Shown one piece after another: positions 14,647 through 19,891 of a stretch of DNA of 19,891 nucleotides (positions are counted from its first letter, which is position 1; every line of letters begins with the position of its first letter). Location: the NCBI GenBank assembly GCA_934716785.1, contig CAKUYM010000037.1:1-19891 (forward strand), in the 5' to 3' direction. A program made the position numbers and the translations under genes. This DNA comes from an uncultured Bacteroides sp. GTDB taxonomy: Bacteria; Bacteroidota; Bacteroidia; Bacteroidales; Bacteroidaceae. Below the pieces are notes generated by a model that saw only the letters and a list, made by a program, of their open reading frames with translations, did not search any database and was not told where the DNA came from.

Positions 14647-16500
14647 CTACCACAGAGGATTCTGGTCTTTCTCCGTAATAGCAGAGTTGGCATTAATCAA
14701 GCCTTGTGGAATCGGATACAAGTAACGTTTCTTGGAGAAAGTACGATCGGCGTTTCCATATCCCTGCGTACCGATAAACATACGATGGCGATCACTGCTG
14801 ATCTCAATAAATGTGGCCGGAGTGCGCAGTTCCTTGATAACCTCACTGCCGGCAGGCTGTCCGTCGTTTGCCTCTTCCCCATATTTTCCCCAGCGCAGCA
14901 AAGACCAATAATAGTCGCTTTCCATCGGTAATTCCACATGACGTTCAATCTTATAATCATTCCACGCCTCAGCTAATGTAGCGGCATTAGATTCCGGCAA
15001 ACCGCCATGTACTGTACGCGTCTGATTGAAAGTAGCTACAGCCTCCGACAATTTTGAAGGGTCATTTTTTGCCAAGCAAAGAAGAGCTTCAGCCTTATTC
15101 AACAGCGCACGTCCATACCGGAAAATCACATAATGATAGTCAGTGGGAACATCATAAAATATACGCCAATCATTAATATAAACACCCTTTCGCCACAAGT
15201 AATTGGTCGCTCCCATTTCAGCAGTACCCGGAGCCTCTCCCAAGCTGCAACGTTGCAGATTTCCGGTCTTGTGCATCGTAACCAATTCACCGTAGAATTC
15301 ACAAGAATCCTGTACTATCGTTGCATAGAAACGTTTATCACGATGTGTGTACATAAAATCATTAATATGTGTTTCGTCAGCCTTGTCTTTCGTTTCATAG
15401 GCCAAGGTATGCTCATCTAACTCATCGGCATTCACTGCCAAATCTCTTACAGCATCATTAGAAATGGCATTGGTATTATTCACAAACTGAGAAGTTGTAT
15501 TCCATCTTTTCGCTTCATTTGTCAACTGATCAATAACCAGATAATCATCTACAAGATTCTGTGAAGGAGAATGTTCCAGCCAGCATTCGAATACCCAATC
15601 TCTTTTAAACAGAGGGCCACGTCCCAACTTCTTCAAATTATCATTTCCCTGATTAGGTATTACTGTCTGCATATAAGTATCACCACCATTCGTATTCTCC
15701 TTACTAAAATATCGAGCCAGAATAATCTCCGATGAAGAATAAGGGCTTTCTTGATTAAACATTCCGCCATAATTAGCATCCAAAGAATATCCCTGAATGG
15801 CATCTACCGCCACTACGGCCTGTTCCCACAATTTTTTCTTTCGTGCGGCATCCGTGCTGTAGGCCGCAGCCGTCAGGCACACTTCCGATTTCAAGGCCCG
15901 GGCGGCATTAGCATTGGCGCGTCCGGCAGGATACGTCTCCGGCAATCCCGCTATGGCATCATCCAGATCGCTCAATATCAAGTCATAGGTTTGGTCGATA
16001 GATTCGGTAAGGGGCAGATTGAATTCATCATCTACTTGCAATGTCCTGTCCACCCAAATCACACGTCCACAATGTTTCGCCTGATAATAGTATATCATAG
16101 CCCGGAGCATTTTCCCTTCGGCAACCAGCTCTTTCTTATCCTGATCGGATAAAGCTGCAGAAGCAGAAGCTTGTTCAATAATCAAGTTACACCGGCGGAT
16201 AATGGAGAACTTGTCAAAGCCGAAATCATGTTCCCTATTTATCAGGTCACGCGCTTCTCCCGGACAACTCTGTCGGAGAATAGTGTTCAACGTTATCTGG
16301 TCGTCTTCCCAGAATTGGTGATACAAACTCAAAATATCGGGATAAGTGCGCAGCACGAATGCATCGGCAGTAGACCGGGTTCCCCAGACTAACTCTTCCG
16401 AATAAGTTTCCGTAGGTTTCGTATCTAAAAAATGCTCACAACTTTGCAGTGTCAACATCCCTCCTAAGAGTGCAGGAACTATATATTTTACTAATTTCAT
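14647..16500 (-). CDS. SusD/RagB family outer-membrane glycan-binding lipoprotein
   Basis: A 617-residue surface lipoprotein that caps its SusC transporter and binds the glycan. The lipobox is LQSC with Cys21, followed by EHFLDTKPTETYSEELVWG, the usual SusD N-terminus. Further family features are the tetratricopeptide-like helices with GRANANAARALKSEVCLTAAA (about 195-215), the middle substrate-facing region, LNKAEALLCLAK, and the C-terminal WSLLRWGKYGE and KRYLYPIPQGLINAN. Length is a little above the common 500-600. The gene starts 20 bases after the susC stop, so the pair is surely co-transcribed. The ligand cannot be read from the sequence; the locus enzymes suggest a fucosylated HexNAc-containing glycan. 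Confidence 0.95.
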   Translation of the reverse strand: MKLVKYIVPALLGGMLTLQSCEHFLDTKPTETYSEELVWGTRSTADAFVLRTYPDILSLYHQFWEDDQITLNTILRQSCPGEARDLINREHDFGFDKFSIIRRCNLIIEQASASAALSDQDKKELVAEGKMLRAMIYYYQAKHCGRVIWVDRTLQVDDEFNLPLTESIDQTYDLILSDLDDAIAGLPETYPAGRANANAARALKSEVCLTAAAYSTDAARKKKLWEQAVVAVDAIQGYSLDANYGGMFNQESPYSSSEIILARYFSKENTNGGDTYMQTVIPNQGNDNLKKLGRGPLFKRDWVFECWLEHSPSQNLVDDYLVIDQLTNEAKRWNTTSQFVNNTNAISNDAVRDLAVNADELDEHTLAYETKDKADETHINDFMYTHRDKRFYATIVQDSCEFYGELVTMHKTGNLQRCSLGEAPGTAEMGATNYLWRKGVYINDWRIFYDVPTDYHYVIFRYGRALLNKAEALLCLAKNDPSKLSEAVATFNQTRTVHGGLPESNAATLAEAWNDYKIERHVELPMESDYYWSLLRWGKYGEEANDGQPAGSEVIKELRTPATFIEISSDRHRMFIGTQGYGNADRTFSKKRYLYPIPQGLINANSAITEKDQNPLW

Positions 16501-16520
16501 ATTCTGTGTTTTTTAAGTTA

Positions 16521-19500
16521 TTAGAATCCAATGTTAAAACTAATCGAATATATCCTGCTGACAGGATAAGTATATAAATTAGTCTCACCGATTTCAGGGT
16601 CAATATTATATTTATTTGATCCGCTGAATGTCAATAGGTTGTATCCACTCAGAGAAACATCACACTTCGTTATCCATGGTACTCTCTTCAAAACTTTATG
16701 TTTCAAGTCATAACCTATATTCAAGTTCTTCAGACGGATATAGCCGGTATTGACCAACCAAAAGTCAGATGTCTCACTATTGTTACTGCCATTATATTTA
16801 GTAGTACTTCGCAAGCGTGGGAAACTGGCGTTACGATTATCCGGTGTCCAAACATCTCTTTGGAAATCATAAATTACAGACAAATACCCATAATCAGAAC
16901 CTTGTCCCCGCAATCTGTCTCCAAAATAAAAGTCCTTTGCCGTAGCTCCCTGCCACAACATATTCATAAACCAGCCTTTATAGTTCAGGTCTACACTTAT
17001 ACCATACTGCCCGCGGGGAGAAGAATTCTTACCGATACGGTGCTGGTCATTAGCATCAATTATACCGTCTCCGTTGAAATCGTAATACTTGATATCACCG
17101 GCTCCCAAGTTCACCGAGTTCTGACGTTTAGGAGAGTTCATCACATCTTCCTGATTTTGATAATATCCCAAAGATTCATAACCGATCCCCCAATACCCCT
17201 TCGCATGAGTTGTACGTTTATAAGGATTCTTCAAACTGGTCTCCGCTTCATACGGGTTATTCATCCAGAATGAATCGAAATAGGTAAAGTTGGCACTAAC
17301 CGTATATTCAAAATCCCCTCTCTTTTCTTTCCACTGCACCAAGAATTCGCCTCCCTGACGAATACTTTCACCATCTGATTTCACCTGTGGCAGTGAAGTC
17401 CCCAACGGAGCGGTATATGCCACATTGGAAGGAGATGCCAGATACCCTTTTGTTGACATACGGAAATATTCGATAGAGCCTGACAGGCGATTATCCAAAG
17501 AAGCAAAATCCAGTCCGATATTCGTACTACGGGTTGTGTACCAAGAGATATCCTTACTAACCAGAGCTCCCTCAGAAAAACCGGGATAGAAGTTGCCTCC
17601 CAATAAATATCCGCGTTCGTCCAGATTATAAGATTGCAAGTAGGAATAAGCAGAAATATCATCCAAACCTATTTCTCCATAAGAAGCCCTAATCTTAAAC
17701 AGATCCAGAATATGACGTTCCTTCAAGTTTTGCCAAAATGGTTCTTCAGACAATACCCATGCTGCCGAACCTGCATAAAAGGTTCCCCAACGTTTTCCTC
17801 TTGGGAAGTTGTCACTGCCATCATAACGCATACTTCCCTCCACCACATATTTACTTGCATAATCATATTTCAAATGAGCCACCAGACCGGCGCGTGCATG
17901 CGTACCCTCTGCAGAGGAGTTTGTTGCCGTAGCAACAGGTCCCGGATTTATTTGGTCTACATCCAGCAAATATTCTTTTCGCCCCAAAGTTGCATTATCA
18001 TACATGTATTTATTGGCTTCAATACCTGCCGTAGCACTAATGGTATGTACAGTATTAAAAGTGCGGTCATAATTAGCGAAAGCCTGTACCGTATACTCTG
18101 ACATATTCCAATAGTTTTTCTCCAAAGACGGTTTGCTTGGAGTATTCGGATTTCCGTCCCAGTCGTATAAAAGCGGCGACTTCTTCCAATCCTTCTGTCG
18201 GTCGGCAGTCAAGCGGTAATTTCCCAATGCCCTCAACCTCAATCCTGCTATCCAAGGAACAGTCCATTCCAATCCCATATTAGCTTTAACTGTCGCAATC
18301 TCTCCTTTGCTGTATCCTGCTTCCGGTGATATCTCCGCTAACGGATTGTCCGGAATATTATTCAATTGCCCATATTGGTTGTATGCATTCTCCCAGGGCA
18401 ACTTGCCTTGGATATGACTCCATACACTGCTATAGCTACCTCCCGTGGTACTTAATGGAGAGCGGCTCTTTGTCAGATAGCCCTCAATGCCGGAAGTCAC
18501 TTTTACACCAGCCTCCTTGAAATCCGCTATAAGGTTTGTGCGATAGTTATAACGTTGAAGATTATTGGTATTATTCTTATAAATAGACTGCTGGTCATAG
18601 TATGAAAACGATGTATATGCTTTCACCTTCTCACTACCACCGGTCACAGTCAGTGTATGGCGCTGTTCAGGAGCAAACGTATTCATAGCCAGTTTCTGCC
18701 AGTCCACATTGGGATAATGATGAAGATCCGAGCCATTGGCAAAAAGCTCCATCTCATCAGGATTGAAGCGTTCTTTCATCCCGTCATTAGTCAGTCCCTG
18801 ATTCAGATAATAAGCGGCGTCATACGAATTCAACTTATTGGGCATCGTCGTAGGCTGGCTCAAATTATAATTGAAGTTATAGTTGATACTCATTTTTCCC
18901 GCTTTACCCTGCTTGGTCACCACCATGATAATGCCATTAGCTGCACGCGCACCATATACAGCAGTAGAAGCTGCATCTTTCAAGACAGACATTTGTTCTA
19001 CATCTTCCGGATTCAAGTTCCGGAAATCGCGCTCCTCACAAATAACGTCATCGATAACGAACAACGGAGTAGCACCGCCACGAATAGAAATAGAAGAATA
19101 ATTATTGATACCGCCTCCGGATGTATTTACTATCAATCCCGGTGCACGTCCGGCAAGGCTCTGTGTAATGTTGGCTGTAGGCACCTTAGCTATATCCCCC
19201 GCATTCACGCTGGCAATAGCGGCAGTAGTCTTACGTTTGGAAGTCGTACCATAACCCACCACAATCACCTCGTCCAATGCTTTAGTATCTTCTTCCAAAT
19301 AAATACTAAGATGCTTTTCTTTGCCGACAACAACCGTTTTTGTCCTATATCCGATAAAAGAGATTTCAATAATAGACTTCGAAGGCACTTCCAGTTCAAA
19401 TTTCCCTTCCAAATCAGTAATGGCGCCAATAGTCGCATCCTGCACTTTGACGGAAGCGCCGATTATCGGTTCTCCCGCTTCATCAAGCACCGTACCGGAA

Positions 19501-19856
19501 ATATTCTCAATTCTCTTTCCTTGTTGCTGCTGTGCACTTACCTCCTCAGAATTTTTTCCCGTTTTTGTCAAAACGATATGAGTCCCCTCCATTTGATAGG
19601 AAACGTCTTTTCCCGCAAAAAGCTTAGCTAAAACGCTATTAACCGCCTTTGCGTTGACATCAATCGAAACCGGACGTTTCACATTGATATCGTTGGAATA
19701 AATAAACAGATAATTCGTTTGATGTTCTATCTCGTTCAACACATCCAGAAGTGTCACATTACTTCTTTTAATAGTAACCTTTGCCGTTTGAGAATTTACA
19801 TCATTGGCAAAAGTACAAAACGAACAGAAGAACAATAAGAATGTAGTTATTCGCAT
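16521..19856 (-). CDS. SusC/RagA family TonB-dependent transporter with STN domain (5' end uncertain)
   Basis: An outer-membrane beta-barrel importer of oligosaccharides, at least 1111 residues. Order from MRITTF: signal segment 1-23; STN domain about 24-98 (VTIKRSNVTLLDVLNEI, IHVLTK-like end); carboxypeptidase-regulatory-like domain about 118-188 (ISGTVLDEAGEPIIGASVKV); TonB-box region DEVIVVGYG (195-203); plug with SLAGRAPGLIV and SIRGGATPLFVIDD; then the barrel ending in the aromatic FNIGF. The STN domain marks transporters that signal to an inner-membrane anti-sigma factor and ECF sigma factor, so this locus should be controlled that way. The same frame stays open through KKSHVNLFYRT to the right edge, so the true start may lie beyond the window. 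It is the first gene of the locus seen here. Confidence 0.95.
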   Translation of the reverse strand: MRITTFLLFFCSFCTFANDVNSQTAKVTIKRSNVTLLDVLNEIEHQTNYLFIYSNDINVKRPVSIDVNAKAVNSVLAKLFAGKDVSYQMEGTHIVLTKTGKNSEEVSAQQQQGKRIENISGTVLDEAGEPIIGASVKVQDATIGAITDLEGKFELEVPSKSIIEISFIGYRTKTVVVGKEKHLSIYLEEDTKALDEVIVVGYGTTSKRKTTAAIASVNAGDIAKVPTANITQSLAGRAPGLIVNTSGGGINNYSSISIRGGATPLFVIDDVICEERDFRNLNPEDVEQMSVLKDAASTAVYGARAANGIIMVVTKQGKAGKMSINYNFNYNLSQPTTMPNKLNSYDAAYYLNQGLTNDGMKERFNPDEMELFANGSDLHHYPNVDWQKLAMNTFAPEQRHTLTVTGGSEKVKAYTSFSYYDQQSIYKNNTNNLQRYNYRTNLIADFKEAGVKVTSGIEGYLTKSRSPLSTTGGSYSSVWSHIQGKLPWENAYNQYGQLNNIPDNPLAEISPEAGYSKGEIATVKANMGLEWTVPWIAGLRLRALGNYRLTADRQKDWKKSPLLYDWDGNPNTPSKPSLEKNYWNMSEYTVQAFANYDRTFNTVHTISATAGIEANKYMYDNATLGRKEYLLDVDQINPGPVATATNSSAEGTHARAGLVAHLKYDYASKYVVEGSMRYDGSDNFPRGKRWGTFYAGSAAWVLSEEPFWQNLKERHILDLFKIRASYGEIGLDDISAYSYLQSYNLDERGYLLGGNFYPGFSEGALVSKDISWYTTRSTNIGLDFASLDNRLSGSIEYFRMSTKGYLASPSNVAYTAPLGTSLPQVKSDGESIRQGGEFLVQWKEKRGDFEYTVSANFTYFDSFWMNNPYEAETSLKNPYKRTTHAKGYWGIGYESLGYYQNQEDVMNSPKRQNSVNLGAGDIKYYDFNGDGIIDANDQHRIGKNSSPRGQYGISVDLNYKGWFMNMLWQGATAKDFYFGDRLRGQGSDYGYLSVIYDFQRDVWTPDNRNASFPRLRSTTKYNGSNNSETSDFWLVNTGYIRLKNLNIGYDLKHKVLKRVPWITKCDVSLSGYNLLTFSGSNKYNIDPEIGETNLYTYPVSRIYSISFNIGF

Positions 19857-19891
19857 AGTTCTATAAAATAGGTTAACATGGGATTTTTTTA

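Noticed and set aside
18657..19631. Long plus-strand ORF (324 codons) antisense to susC
   Set aside because: The product is rich in Ile, His, Arg and Ser without domain features; the minus frame is a clear SusC N-terminus, plug and early barrel. It is a shadow frame.

Overview
The window looks like chromosomal DNA from a gut Bacteroides (Bacteroidota). Supporting signs are a SusC/SusD pair with glycoside hydrolases, lipoproteins with acidic residues after the lipobox cysteine, promoters of the Bacteroides type (TTG about 19-20 bases before TAnnTTTG), and almost no Shine-Dalgarno sequences. I cannot name the species from sequence alone.

Region 1 (1-2393) is a decayed mobile or accessory patch. 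It starts with short direct repeats on a 22-bp period. Then come a GNAT acetyltransferase broken by a frameshift and an internal deletion, and a tyrosine integrase that has lost part of its catalytic domain and carries an in-frame stop. The last 45 or so codons of the integrase run in frame into a PDDEXK nuclease of the YhcG/DUF1016 family that lacks most of its usual N-terminal part. An unrecognised, probably truncated ORF follows on the minus strand. The patch abuts the 3' side of a tRNA-Leu gene (anticodon CAA), which is a classic integration position.

Region 2 (2394-8585) is mostly housekeeping: tRNA-Leu(CAA) with promoter and terminator; a GDP-mannose pyrophosphorylase; a two-gene minus-strand unit of an XRE/cupin regulator followed by an AMP-forming acyl-CoA ligase; ribosomal protein S15 (rpsO); and, divergent from it, the translational GTPase TypA/BipA. 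The convergent gene ends carry strong hairpins. The one at 3758-3846 has three arms that could form alternative structures.

Region 3 (8663 to the right edge, all minus strand) is a polysaccharide utilization locus. Its order of transcription is SusC (with an STN domain), SusD, a small surface lipoprotein, a terminator-like hairpin, a DUF5009/NagX-like membrane acyltransferase, a GH95 fucosidase and a GH20 beta-hexosaminidase. The enzymes suggest a fucosylated, N-acetylhexosamine-rich glycan such as mucin O-glycan, Lewis-type or milk oligosaccharide. The inferred division of labour is binding and import of oligosaccharides by SusD/SusC and the lipoprotein, then periplasmic removal of fucose and HexNAc. 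The membrane protein may acetylate an amino sugar or other product. The STN domain predicts control by an ECF sigma/anti-sigma pair, which should lie beyond the right edge. I found no clearly new defence or mobile system. The most unusual items are the integrase-nuclease fusion, the phased repeats, the acyltransferase inside the locus and the three-armed hairpin.
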